From NCBI GenBank assembly GCA_963210315.1, contig OY723318.1:806001-870000 (forward strand): a DNA stretch of 64,000 nt, given 5' to 3'. Position 1 is the first letter of the stretch. Every line of letters starts with the position of its first letter. This document shows positions 51,406-62,246 of this stretch, piece by piece. The translations under genes and the position numbers were made by a program. The notes below the pieces were generated by a model. The model saw nothing but the letters and a program-made list of their open reading frames with translations, had not been told where the DNA came from and ran no database searches. This DNA comes from Rhynchopus euleeides. Lineage: Eukaryota; Euglenozoa; Diplonemea; Diplonemida; Diplonemidae.

Positions 51406-53072
51406 TATTTTTTTTGGTTTTTTGTTGCTTTTTTTTAAACGAACCTGAATCTCTCCCGCCCCACATTCTCCCCCCCACACCCCATCCCATCCCAACTGCT
51501 TCGTCCTTTCCCCCCCCCCCCCACCCCCCCCCCCACGCCCCGAGTTCATATTCTTCCCTTTTCCGCCGTTGCCATTCTTTGTCAGGGGGGGGGGGGAAGC
51601 GAAGCTTCATCCCCCCCCCATACGTTCTGCCATGCCACAAGGGGGATGGTGGATTTTGTTGGCAACAAAAGAGTAAACAGTGAAGCCTAGCCCCTAGTTC
51701 CCCCCCCCCCAAAAAAAAAACAACAATGGGACAAATCATACCTGTGCAGTAGCCTAGCTTTCGCGGTGTATGTGATTGTCGACACCAAAACCAACAATAC
51801 CCACCTCTCCCTCCTCCTCTTTTCCCTGGACTCTCGAGACATGCGCCCCTCCCAACCCCACCCACCCCCCCCCCCCCCCCCACCCCCACCACCTTGCTCT
51901 GTTGCGCGGATGGCGTATTGCCACCACCCCACCCCCCCCCCCCCCACCACATTTTCCCGCGTTTTATTCCGCAGAAGCAGCGTACCCTACCCCCATACCC
52001 AGCCCACACACACACCACCTGCATTACGAGTGTAGGAGAGGGGGTTGGAGTGTCTTCTCTGTCTTTCACCTTTCGGTTGTTCCGCGTGCGGCATTTCCCA
52101 CTCAAAAAAAAGGCAGAGCTGTCTGTGGTGGAACGTTGCGTCTTCACCACAGCGCCCCCGCTGTTGTGCCTTCCTCCCTCGTGGTGTGCGGAGGGTCCCT
52201 TCAAAGGTGGTTTCATCTTTCGATCCCGTGCCAGAACTGCGTCAAAAAAGAAGTGTCGATGGGGCATCAAGGTTGCTTGTGTGTGCGGATTGTTGACACA
52301 CAGTAAAGGTGTGGCCCAGGTGAGCTCGAATTTCCAAAGTCTCTCTCGGGGGGTAGCAGCCGCAAGAGGCACAGCCCAACTAACCGACAAAGGAAATGAG
52401 GAAGAGGCGGAAAGTAATGCCACCGTGCGGGCAGGCGAACACGAAACAGCGTCCCCTCTCACCAGGGGGGCGCGACGAACACGGCCAAAAATCGTTCAAA
52501 TCGTTCAGAAGTGTGGCAACCACCAGTGCCTGTGTATCGAGTGGGAGAGGTGTCGAGGTGGGCGTCTGTACCTTACTTTCCTCTACTGCTTTTGCTGCCA
52601 CTGCACACACAACCCACAGCTTGTGTGTTTTTCTTTGCCAGCCGATCATGTGTTTTTATCGCACCCCCCCCCCCCCCCCCGTATATATTCTTGTGCCGAC
52701 TGACCCACTCTTCTCACAACACACCAGCGGTCAACAAAACAAATCACTTTCCGTTGCCTCCCCCCGTAGTAAGCGAGTTTAGAAGACGGAGGGGGGGGGT
52801 CAGAAGTATTTTTTGCCCCCGCAATACCACTTTTGTTGCGCCGGCGACCACCACTCTCTTATTCAAAAAACAACCGCGGCGTTGTTGCCTTTGTTATCCC
52901 TTGTCCTCCCCCCCCCCCCCATCAAGAAGCCTGAACAAAAAACAAATGAACCTATTTTTGTCCGAAGAACAGTATATAACCGACACAGCGGCGCTGGGGT
53001 GGGGTGGGGAGGGGGGGTGAAGAGCGGTGCGTTCTTTTGCCCCCCCCCCCCCCCCTAACGTGGGTCTGCGCA
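51406..53072. other. Intergenic, homopolymer rich
   Basis: C/G-runs at 51508-51534, 51586-51596, 51867-51882, 51930-51947, 52665-52680, 52909-52920 and 53041-53055. Long frames are proline/histidine translations of these runs. No gene seen. Confidence 0.5.
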
Positions 53073-53925
53073 CAGGCATGTCGCTAAGCGTCGACCGTCG
53101 ACCCAGTGATTTTGGGTTTCCCCCCCCATAAAAAAGCGTCGACCCAGCGTCGACCCAGTGGACTGGGTTGACGCTTGGTCGAGGCTTGGAGCGTCGACCC
53201 AGTGGAACTGGGTTGCCATTCAAGCCTGGACCAAGCGTCAACCCATTTATTACACTGGGTCGACGCTAACCTAGCGTTGACCCGGTTACACTGGGTCGAC
53301 GCTCACCAAGCGTCGACCAAGCGTCAACCCACTTTCACTGGGTCGACGTCGAAGAGAGTATGGTTTTGCAGGAACAGATGATCACTACCGTGGCCTCCGG
53401 CGGCTGGGGGGCTCCGCCCCCCAGACCCCCCTGTGGCGTGTGTCTCGTACTCAAGTCATTCGATTCCCACCGGGTCAGGGAATCCAACCACTCCAGTCGC
53501 CTCAGGGGGACACAGCCAACTCACACAGAATCTGTACGCCCACAATGAACAGATGTTCACTACCGTGGCCTCCGGCGGCTGGGGGGCTCTGCCCCCCAGC
53601 CCCCCTATCTCGCGTGCCCGTCTAGTAACCAAGTCCTTGCGCTTTGACGGCCGTGGCATATCAGGGGGCAGCGTCGAAATCATGGTCCCGAAAGCCATTT
53701 TTTGGTTTCCTCCGGCACCCGACGGCGCGAGCGGGAGAGGAACCACGGAAGGAACCCAGCGCCTCACACCGTGCCCACCTAGTGGTCCACCGATGGGAAA
53801 ATTTGGCAACAACACGAGCGCGCGCGAGAAAAATTGACCCCTAGTGTTTTCCCCCCTGATCCCCCCCCAAAACAGGAGCGTCAACCCACCAAATCTCCAA
53901 AATCGAAAAGTTAGCGACAGGCCTG
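53073..53925. mobile_element. G1, TIR element with 9-bp direct repeat
   Basis: 853 bp, ends CAGGCATGTCGCTAA and TTAGCGACAGGCCTG, flanked by GTCTGCGCA (53064-53072 and 53926-53934). The direct repeat could be a 9-bp duplication or 8 bp plus one chance match. The CAGG start favours hAT, a 9-bp duplication would favour a MULE. The left third is an array of GTCGACCCAGTG and inverse (53087-53350); the right half matches G2. Two GC-hairpin modules. No transposase. Confidence 0.85.
53381..53640 (+). repeat. Two GC-hairpin modules in G1
   Basis: Copies at about 53381-53460 and 53550-53640, each CACTACCGTGGCCTCCGGCG plus the G6/C6 hairpin; the second ends TAGTAACCAAGTCCTTGCGC. Confidence 0.85.
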
Positions 53926-53934
53926 GTCTGCGCA

Positions 53935-54400
53935 ACCTGGGCAGCAGGATGCAACAATGAGCAGTTTTTTTCTTTCTTCTGGGGTGGGAGGCGGGGGGGG
54001 CCGATGCCCTCTATTCCCACGCGTGAGCTGTTTCGTGGCAGATGACACCAGTGCGCAACCCCCCCACGTGCTCTTGGTGAGATCTCCACTGCAGGACACA
54101 CGCCCATGCATGCCGACGCTGATTCAGCTTCCGGATCTGGCAGCTGGCAGAGGCATGTGTGCTCAGCTCATTTGATCCCCCACACGGGGCAACTCACTCC
54201 GTTCTGTCAACCCACGCTGCGCCTGCGCGTATCGGGGAGCCGCCACACTGCCGTCCGATCTGTCTCGTTCAGGCCGCGAGAACATCACAGTCGCACACGG
54301 TTCCCGCGCCTGATCACAATACAAGCCGCAGGGAGGGTGGTGATTTGAAAACCAGAGCTATCTATTTTTTTTCGCGCCGCTCGACGAATCGATCAACCAA
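53935..54400. other. Intergenic, no gene seen
   Basis: Mixed-composition sequence between G1 and A2 with short frames only. Confidence 0.4.
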
Positions 54401-54558
54401 CACGGTGGGATCTTGTAAATTTTACATGTATAACTACAAGTATATACATGTATTATACATGTATAATACTTGCATGTCAACTATTATACATGTATAATAC
54501 ATGTATATGCCTGAAATATACATGTAAAATACATGTATATCAAGTAAAAATACAAGTA

Positions 54559-54999
54559 CCGTGGGGGCCCTCGCTACGAGTCACTGTGAGTCACGAGTCG
54601 TCAGTTGTCAGCCAAACATGGCTGACTTCTCACTTTTTCTCACTCAGTCACACTTGGTAGCGAGGGCCCCCCGTATACGTAAATATTATGGAACGTAAAT
54701 ATTATGGAACGGGCCCATTTTTGGCCGGTCCGTTCCATAATATTTACGTTCCATAATATTTACAGGGCCAGTTGGGGACTCGGTGGTGAGGACGGCTTGC
54801 GTCAGGAATCGCGCGAAAAGTGCACGAGTAGGTCCCGTCAGGGACTCTGTATGCCGTCCGATCACCTGGTCCAAGTCCCCGAGTCGCAGAAAGCCCTGTA
54901 AATATTATGGAACGAAAAAAATCTGGAACGCCAACCCACCAGCGTTCCAAAATATTTACGTTCCATAATATTTACGTTCCAAAATATTTACGTATACGG
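54559..54999. mobile_element. B2, TIR element (TA target) nested in A2
   Basis: Ends CCGTATACG... and inverse; TA at 54557-54558 and 55000-55001. C2 lies four bases inside the left end. Without C2 it is about 330 bp and closely matches B1. Confidence 0.92.
54563..54671. mobile_element. C2, 109-bp MITE nested in B2
   Basis: TIR GGGGGCCCTCGCTAC, CGT duplicated (54560-54562, 54672-54674). It splits CCGTATACG of the B2 end; the intact end is seen in B1. Confidence 0.93.
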
Positions 55000-55613
55000 T
55001 ATAATACTTGCATGTCAACTATTATACTTGTATTTTTACTTGATATACATGTATTTTACATGTATATTTCAGGCATTTACATGTATTTTACATGTATAAT
55101 ACTTGTCATGCAAGTATTATACATGTAAAATACTTGCATGACAAGTAAAATACTTGCATGCAAGTAAAATACATGTATTTTACTTGCATGCAAGTATTTT
55201 ACTTGTCATGCAAGTATTATACATGTATTTTACTTGTCATGCAAGTATTTTACATGTACCAAGTATAATAGTTGACATGCAAGTATTATACTTGTATTTT
55301 TACTTGATATACATGTATTTTACATGTATATTTCAGGCATATACATGTATTATACATGTATAATAGTTGACATGCAAGTATTATACATGTATAATACATG
55401 TATATACTTGTAGTTATACATGTAAAATTTACAAGATCCCACCGTGAACCCTGCCCCCCCCCCCTCCCCGCGACCCTGCTGCCCGACACAAATGACAACG
55501 ATTTGTCTTTTTTCTTCTTTTTCTTTATTTTAGCTTTGCCTTTTTTTTGGGAAATCCATAATCTGGCCCACCACTTTTCCATAATCAACAATTCAACCCA
55601 CAACTTTTTCATA

Positions 55614-55998
55614 CCGTATTCGGAAAAATACTGGAACGGAAAAATGCTGGAACGGATTTTTTCTGGAACGGAAAATAACTGGAACAAACCCGAGTTTTCG
55701 AAACTTGGAACATTATTCCGTTCCAGTATTTTTCCGTTCCAGAATTAGAATATGGGGGAAATTGGCGGGTCTTGACTTGTCAGTTTTTCGGGCACATGTG
55801 AATCCCACCTCACCCCACCCCATGCCATGGTGGAGGATGGTGGGCCAGCATACCCTTGGGAAAGTACCCGACTCCCAGAAAACGGCCAAGTCCGCGCAGA
55901 CCCCCCAGAACAATTCTGGAACGGAAAATAACTGGAACAAATGGGGTCTCGGCTGGAACTTGGAACATTATTCCGTTCCAGTATTTTTCCGAATACGG
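55614..55998. mobile_element. R, TIR element (TA target) in one arm of the inverted repeat
   Basis: 385 bp, ends CCGTATTCGGAAAAATACTG and inverse, TA at 55612-55613 and 55999-56000. The word CTGGAACGGAAAA is repeated near both ends. The opposite arm has the empty site TTTTTCATAATTAACAATTC (as inverse, about 57530-57550). Its ends and layout resemble B. Confidence 0.93.
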
Positions 55999-56129
55999 TA
56001 ATTAACAATTCGACCCACAACTTTTCCATAAGTAACAATTCAACCCACAACTTTTGCCGAATTAACAATTCAACCCAACCACTTTTCCACAATTAACAAT
56101 TCAACCCAACCCAGGTTCTGTAGGCAGGG

Positions 56130-56615
56130 TTGGATTTCCTGGCAATTTTTTTCACCTCCCCACCATCACCTGAATTGCACCTGGATTTCCAGATCAGCCG
56201 TGAAGCTTCCTACAGGCATTATGCACTGAGTCATATCAGACCCATGGGTTCTTCAGCCCCTCAGATTCAGACCATGCATTGTCCAGAACTGCACCCTCTC
56301 CTTCAACACCAGTATATCCGCTGCTCATGGGCCCCTGACGACAAAAACCTGATCGTAGCTCATAGCAAAGATGGGTACCACGATCAAGGTTCATCTGTTA
56401 CCAGATGGAAGTCTCCTGTTTCCAGGTTTAGGGTTTACCGCGAGTGTAGCGCAGATAAGGGAGGTGTCTCAAGAGAGGATGCAGCTCTGTCCCAGCAGTT
56501 CCTCCTCCTCGGTTCCGACCCCCACAGTTCTTCGGATGACAGGCACAACAGAGTAAGAAGCAACACAGCCAGGTCTTTCGATCAGGCCCAGACCCAAGCA
56601 ACAGAGCGGGGGTGA
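56130..56615 (+). CDS. Unrecognised frame in inverted repeat, left arm
   Basis: 161 codons starting MDFLAIFFTSPPSPELHLDF; the mirrored copy on the - strand at 56758-57408 is almost the same for about 150 residues. It stays open in both arms, but the arms are so alike that this is weak evidence for selection. No family recognised. Confidence 0.3.
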   Translation: MDFLAIFFTSPPSPELHLDFQISREASYRHYALSHIRPMGSSAPQIQTMHCPELHPLLQHQYIRCSWAPDDKNLIVAHSKDGYHDQGSSVTRWKSPVSRFRVYRECSADKGGVSREDAALSQQFLLLGSDPHSSSDDRHNRVRSNTARSFDQAQTQATERG

Positions 56616-56757
56616 AAATTAAACAGCAAAGGGGAAGAGGACGTACCAAGCTCCAGAGCTGTATGGGGTTCGACCCTTGTTGCCGCCTTTACAAGGGCAG
56701 CACGTGCAGCATCTTCGTTTGCAGGAGGCGTGAAAGGATGAATGTTCACTCACTTTA

Positions 56758-57408
56758 TTAAGATATGCAGGTCGCATGACGAGACGCACAGCCGCAGCTA
56801 CTGAGGCGCAGGGGTAGTCGGTCTGAAAAGGTGACCGTTGCTGTTCCTAAATTTGATGACGCCCACCCCTTCTCCTCTCTGCACCCCACCCATCTCCTCC
56901 CCCCCATTTCTGCCTGGTATTTCACCCCCGCTCTGTTGCTTGGGTTTTGGGCCTGCTCGAAAGATCTGGCTGTGTTGCTTCTTACTCTGTTGTGCCTGTC
57001 ATTCGAAGAACTGTGGGGGTCGGAACCGAGGAGGAGGAACTGCTGGGACAGAGCTGCATCCTCTCTTGAGACACCTCCCTTATCTGCGCTACACTCGCGG
57101 TAAACCCTAAACCTGGAAACAGGAGACTTCCATCTGGTAACAGATGAACCTTGATCGTGGTACCCATCTTTGCTATGAGCTACGATCAGGTTTTTGTCGT
57201 CAGGGGCCCATGAGCAGCGGATATACTGGTGTTGAAGGAGAGGGTGCAGTTCTGGACAATGCATGGTCTGAATCTGAGGGGCTGAAGAACCCATGGGTCT
57301 GATATGACTCAGTGCATAATGCCTGTAGGAAGCTTCACGGCTGATCTGGAAATCCAGGTGCAATTCAGGTGATGGTGGGGAGGTGAAAAAAATTGCCAGG
57401 AAACCCAA
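56758..57408 (-). CDS. Unrecognised frame in inverted repeat, right arm
   Basis: 216 codons; the first ~160 mirror the left-arm frame with a few substitutions (RSFEQAQ for RSFDQAQ), the rest reads into the central spacer. Confidence 0.3.
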   Translation of the reverse strand: MGFLAIFFTSPPSPELHLDFQISREASYRHYALSHIRPMGSSAPQIQTMHCPELHPLLQHQYIRCSWAPDDKNLIVAHSKDGYHDQGSSVTRWKSPVSRFRVYRECSADKGGVSREDAALSQQFLLLGSDPHSSSNDRHNRVRSNTARSFEQAQNPSNRAGVKYQAEMGGRRWVGCREEKGWASSNLGTATVTFSDRLPLRLSSCGCASRHATCIS

Positions 57409-57612
57409 CCCTGCCTACAGAACCTGGGTTGGGTTGAATTGTTAATTGTGGAAAAGTGGTTGGGTTGAATTGTTAATTCGGCAAAAGTTGTGGGTTGAAT
57501 TGTTACTTATGGAAAAGTTGTGGGTCGAATTGTTAATTATGAAAAAGTTGTGGGTTGAATTGTTGATTATGGAAAAGTGGTGGGCCAGATTATGGATTTC
57601 CCTTTTTTTTTT
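56922..57612 (-). repeat. Right arm of large inverted repeat
   Basis: Inverse of 55540-56616 without R. It runs into the N gap, so its outer end is not known. Confidence 0.88.
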
Positions 57613-57812
57613 NNNNNNNNNNNNNNNNNNNNNNNNNNNNNNNNNNNNNNNNNNNNNNNNNNNNNNNNNNNNNNNNNNNNNNNNNNNNNNNNNNNNNNNN
57701 NNNNNNNNNNNNNNNNNNNNNNNNNNNNNNNNNNNNNNNNNNNNNNNNNNNNNNNNNNNNNNNNNNNNNNNNNNNNNNNNNNNNNNNNNNNNNNNNNNNN
57801 NNNNNNNNNNNN
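57613..57812. other. Assembly gap (200 N)
   Basis: Exactly 200 undetermined bases, a standard scaffold gap size, at the end of an inverted repeat and after a T-run. Confidence 0.99.
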
Positions 57813-58940
57813 TGCGAAAATTCGCCTCCTGGTGAAGTGGGCTACTTTTCACCCTCCATTCACCCTGGCCTCAACCCGTTCCTCTGCTCACCCTGACGCA
57901 AGCTCATGCCCTCATCGTTGACAATCACTCAGAAAAGATTCAGGATGGTACAGTACAGACTCGGGTGCACGAACGATCCAACGGTGGTGCCTGTTTGACT
58001 TGCTGGTGTATGGTTGATCATTGCTTGTTACGTACATGTCGCTTTCTCAGCGCCCCCGCCTTCACCGAAACCCGATGCCCAACACGAGCGGTGTGGCGCC
58101 CGTGGTACTGACCCCTTCGGACCTTAACTCCAGCGGTAGCCGCCGGCTTTCTTCAAAGAAACTCATCGATGACGTCCCCCCAGAGTGCAGGTTCCTGCTG
58201 CCTACCCACGATCATTAGGGTGCCGAGAGAATGGCTAGGTGATCAATAATTGTCCCAAACACTAGCTTGGCAACAGCCAGAGCAACCCCAGGTGGGGCGC
58301 AGCCGAGTGCTGCAACCATCGTTCTGACAGCAACAACATCACCTGGCTGTCTTGTTGAACACAGCCGTGATGAAGCTGGCTGCACTTCCTGTTTGGAGTT
58401 CATCGGGATCCGTTCTGCAAAAGTGAAAGTTGGAGGCAAAGAATACATGACGAGGATGGTTACGCCTTTTGTAGGCTTCTCTCGATCAGAGAAGTCGGGC
58501 GTCCATAGGAGAGTAAAGGGAATACAGATATGCTCCTCTCAAAGAGGGGCAGGCCAAAGGTAGGCTCCAGGTGGCAACTGGAACTGTGCAACTTTTCCAG
58601 AAGGTGCTTCCAGGACTGTCGAAGGAGCTGGTGGAGTTCGCTGGGTCCATTGCCATCCCCATCATGGTGATCCGGCCTTCAACCTGCGACTTTGTATCAT
58701 GGATTCAGCTCAAAAGGGTGCACATCGAGTGATGCAAGATGAAGATTCGACACTCCAGAAATATGCTGATGTCAAACTGCATTATTCCTGAGAACAACGG
58801 AGGGGGTGTGCCAACTGATGCCGGTGCGATTGATGCAACCCTCACCACAACGTCAGTGCCACCTATTTTCCACCAATAATGTGTCCGCTGTGACAGGAAT
58901 GCAGGAATAATCACCCAGAATATGAGCTGGGGGGCCTCAG
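57813..58940. other. Unexplained moderately complex region
   Basis: Lacks the homopolymer runs of its surroundings and reads like worn coding or element sequence: short frames on both strands (for example 58021-58218 + and 58215-58448 -) with normal amino-acid mix but no domain. No TIR pair was found. Confidence 0.35.
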
Positions 58941-58977
58941 GGGGCATGGAAATTTTTTTTTGGCCGAATTTTTTTTT

Positions 58978-59107
58978 TGGTGTGAAAACACCACAGAAAC
59001 GCCCTGTTTTAACCCCCGTTTTAAACTCCGTTTTAAATTAATTTAAAACGCGTTTTAATTTAAAACATTTAAAACATTTAAAACGTTTAAAACGTAAAGT
59101 TTTAAAT
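58978..59107. repeat. GTTTTAAA/TTTAAAAC cluster
   Basis: An array of GTTTTAAA and TTTAAAAC words in both orientations, A/T-rich within GC-rich surroundings. It resembles the subterminal word arrays of the TIR elements, but no matching partner end was found. Confidence 0.6.
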
Positions 59108-60015
59108 GGGGGCTAACAACAATGCGGCGGGGGGCCCGCACTTAAGGTGCGGTGGCAGTTTACACTGCTTTGCAGCCCCCCACCCCACCCCCCCCCCCCC
59201 CACCCCCCTGCCAATAAAAAATGCCGTTCCTTTTTTTCCCCCGGAGATTAGTCTCCGGTAATTCCAAGCCCGCTGCTCTCGATTCATTCAAGGCGAGCGC
59301 CTGCCAAGAAGAGTGAGCCGTGTGTGTCACCCTGCTACAGTCCCCTCTGCTGGAGGACAGGGGGGGGGGTGGGGAGGGTTAAGTATTTGCACGTGCCCCC
59401 CCCCCCCCCCCCCCGACGCTACTTTCTACAATCAAACCCCCCCCCCGAAGCTTTGTCTTCACTACCCCCCCGCTTTGTGGGTGGAGGCGTCTGTGTCTTT
59501 CTCTGCTGCCCACCTCCCGCTCCTCTTGCCGCGAGTGCTGCCTAGAAAGGGATATTTTTATTGCTTAGGGAGTCAGGCCCTCTTTTTCTGCTTGTCGCCC
59601 TCCCACGCAAACAGCGCTGCGGTAGAACATGTGAGGGTGTTGATGCGTGGTGGTACAGTGTGTTTCGACGATCGGCGCAGGAAGTTATGCCGATGTGTGA
59701 TTGGGGCAGGCGCATGAGACAGTGCGTTACGGCAACGCACCTCGGCACTTCCCCGATCGCTGCATTTCCGCCTGGCTCTGCCTTGTTGGGGAGTTTAAAA
59801 ACAGAGAAAGACCTTAGCAAGGCTAGTCCCGAAGATCTCTCGATCTCTCTACATCTTTCTGTTTTGTAACAGTGTTGTACCGTGCAGCATTGTACTGTGC
59901 AGCCCCTCGGATTATTTTACTTCCCTCGCTTATATCGGGAAATCAAACCACCTCGGGGGGGGAAGGGGTGGGGGTGGAGGGGGGGGGCATCGACTCCTAA
60001 TGTTGTCTTTTCTCT
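59108..60015. other. Intergenic, no supported gene
   Basis: Poly(C) at 59180-59205 and 59397-59413; otherwise mixed sequence with short frames. Confidence 0.4.
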
Positions 60016-60123
60016 GGGGGTCTTCGCTACGGGGTGGTCGTCAGTGCATTTTGGTGCATTTCCTGTTGAATTGGCTGAAAACTGACGGAGATTGACGAAG
60101 AATAGCGACCAGCGAAGACCCCC
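60016..60123. mobile_element. C5, 108-bp MITE
   Basis: TIR GGGGGTCTTCGCT, TCT duplicated (60013-60015, 60124-60126). Nearly identical to C3. Confidence 0.92.
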
Positions 60124-62246
60124 TCTCTCTTCTTTTTTTTTTTTGCAGCGCCATTTCGAAGGGGGTGATTCAGCGTTTTGAAGAACACACGCTCACACCA
60201 ACGTTCGTTGCCCGCAATTCTCTCTCTTCTCTCTGTACCACTCTCTTTCTTGAGGTTCTATCTATCAGTTGGATTTTTAGTTCTCTTCCCACCCCCACCC
60301 CCCCTCCGCAGGAATCGTCAGTTTAGGTGGAAGCGTCCAATGCAACTCTCAGTACAGAGGTCAGAGAGGATCTTGTAGTATTTTCAAAAAATAAGCAAAC
60401 AGATTTTCTGACCTATCACCCCCCCCCCCCCCCTCCGCAGGAATCGTCAGAGAGGCCCCCGACATCTCACCTCATACACCATCTGAGGTGTGTGTTGCGC
60501 GGTTTCCACCACAGCCTTTCCAACCCCCCCCCCCCCCCGGCGGTTGGGAGTTTATCTAATCAAATACCCACCGCTCCCCACCCCCCCCCCCCCTCAACCC
60601 CGATCCAACTCTTCACAGTTTGGCGGGGAGGTGTGTGCAACAGCATATTCACGCTTTGTTTTGACTCAGTGTTGATACGGAGGGAAGACGGCGGCCTACA
60701 ATGCCTCTCCCTCAGGCACATCTGCATTTCATCAGGGAATTTCCTGCTTATCCCCCACCCACCCCCACCCGGTGATGCGGGTGCAGGAAGGCACGCATTG
60801 CCAGTGTGTCGGGTGGCTTGATCTTTTTACCTTCACTCTCGGCAATCACACCCACACCCACACCCACTGACTGTTTGGCTTTTGATTGGGTTGCGCTCTT
60901 CGGATCGAACAAACAGGTCTTCTTCCCTAACACACGCACACAGCCCCTCCCTCCCCTCATGCATCGAGGCTCTTTGGAGAAGTTTCCCTCTCTTCGAGGC
61001 TCGATACCCATCACTGCCCCTGGCCCTGACCCCTGGCCTCGCCCCTCCCCCCCCCCGCCCTCTGTTCGGCATGCATGTCTCACCCGTCCGACCCACCACA
61101 CGCCCCCGCCCCACCCAAACCCACACACTCCTCCCTCAGAGTGTTCCAGGCACTTGTCAGCGCAAAAAAAATACAGCAGCGTCTGTCCCTCTCACCAGGG
61201 GACGCTGCGAGCACGGGTAATAATCGTTCAAATCGTTCAAAATGCCGCCGTGCGGCCAGAAGGACCCGAAACGGCAGCCCCTCTCGCCGGGGGGCTGTAA
61301 GAGGCACGGCCAAGAATTCGTTCAAAGGTAAGAAAGAAAAAAAATGCGGAAAACTAAAAAAAATATAAAAAGAAAAGCGAATACGCGGCGGGATTGAAGG
61401 ATTGCAGTTCGCACACACACACCCACAGGGGGTGGGCTAGGACCCGTGCAGGGTTAACCCACCTAAAAAGTGATCAACACACACACACACACACGCCTTT
61501 TTATTTTCCCTTTTTTGATGTGGGTTGTGTTCTGTTCCTCTCTCTCTCTCCGGCGAGACAAGAAAAAACGATCAGCGAAAGGAATAGGTGAGAAAGAACC
61601 TTTTGGCAGTCCCTGCTACTACTAGCCGGTCCTTTCTGGCGGAGGGCACCCAGCGTTTGACTGCCGCTGGTGCTGTTGGTGGGGGGGGGGGGGGTGAAGA
61701 ACGACAGAAGTTTCAAAAGGGGGGGGGGTGCGGGGTGGGTTTTTTTGGATTCTCAGCTTTCAAACGCACTGTGCGGCTGTTCTCGATGGGCGAATCGTCC
61801 TGCTGGGAACCCAGAGAGCTGCACAAAAGGGTGTTTTTTGTCTGCTGAATCCACTGTTCTGGGGGTGGCTTTGTCAGTCTGCCTGTGGGTGAACCGCCGG
61901 TGTGGCGTCAGGCCATCGCAGCCAATTCTATGTTCAAAACGAAAGATCTCCTCTGCTGCTTGTGGTTTTTTGTGTTGAGTATTTGGTTTCTGTTGATCAA
62001 AATTTCGAAAAAAAAGACAAGCGAATAGCAACCTTCCTACTAGCAACCTTCACCCCCCTCCCCCCCTTATTCGTCTCCCCCTCCCAGCTATCTTCCTACG
62101 GTTCCGAGCCCCTGCAAAGCAAAATCATATTGCAGGGGCCAATCATGTCTGCACTCTGTAGGACATGCGTGGTGCCCACCCACCATATCCAGCTGAAAGA
62201 ACGTGGAACAACCATACAAGGCACAGGCGAATATGAAAAGCAAACC
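60124..62246. other. Intergenic, homopolymer rich
   Basis: C/G-runs at 60418-60433, 60525-60538, 60581-60593, 61680-61694 and 61720-61729, and (CA)n at 61472-61493. The region near 61185-61320 resembles 52440-52500 (CCCCTCTCACCAGGGG, ATCGTTCAAATCGTTCA), a dispersed repeat. No gene seen. Confidence 0.5.

Larger units (their letters stand above)
54401..55446. mobile_element. A2, AT-rich palindromic TIR element carrying B2
   Basis: Same ends as A1; AA on both sides (54399-54400, 55447-55448). B2 splits its ATACAAGTATAATACTTGC; A1 shows the unsplit sequence. Without B2 the element is about 0.6 kb. Confidence 0.9.
55540..56616 (+). repeat. Left arm of large inverted repeat (with R inserted)
   Basis: Pairs with 56922-57612. 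The outer part has about five ~30-bp units of the type ATTAACAATTCAACCCACAA; the inner part carries the frame at 56130-56615. The arm is about 0.7 kb without R. The outer limit is cut by the gap in the other arm. Confidence 0.88.

Noticed and set aside
51311-52462. 383-codon frame on - strand
   Set aside because: Gly-rich translation of C-runs spanning intergenic DNA and the end of element P.
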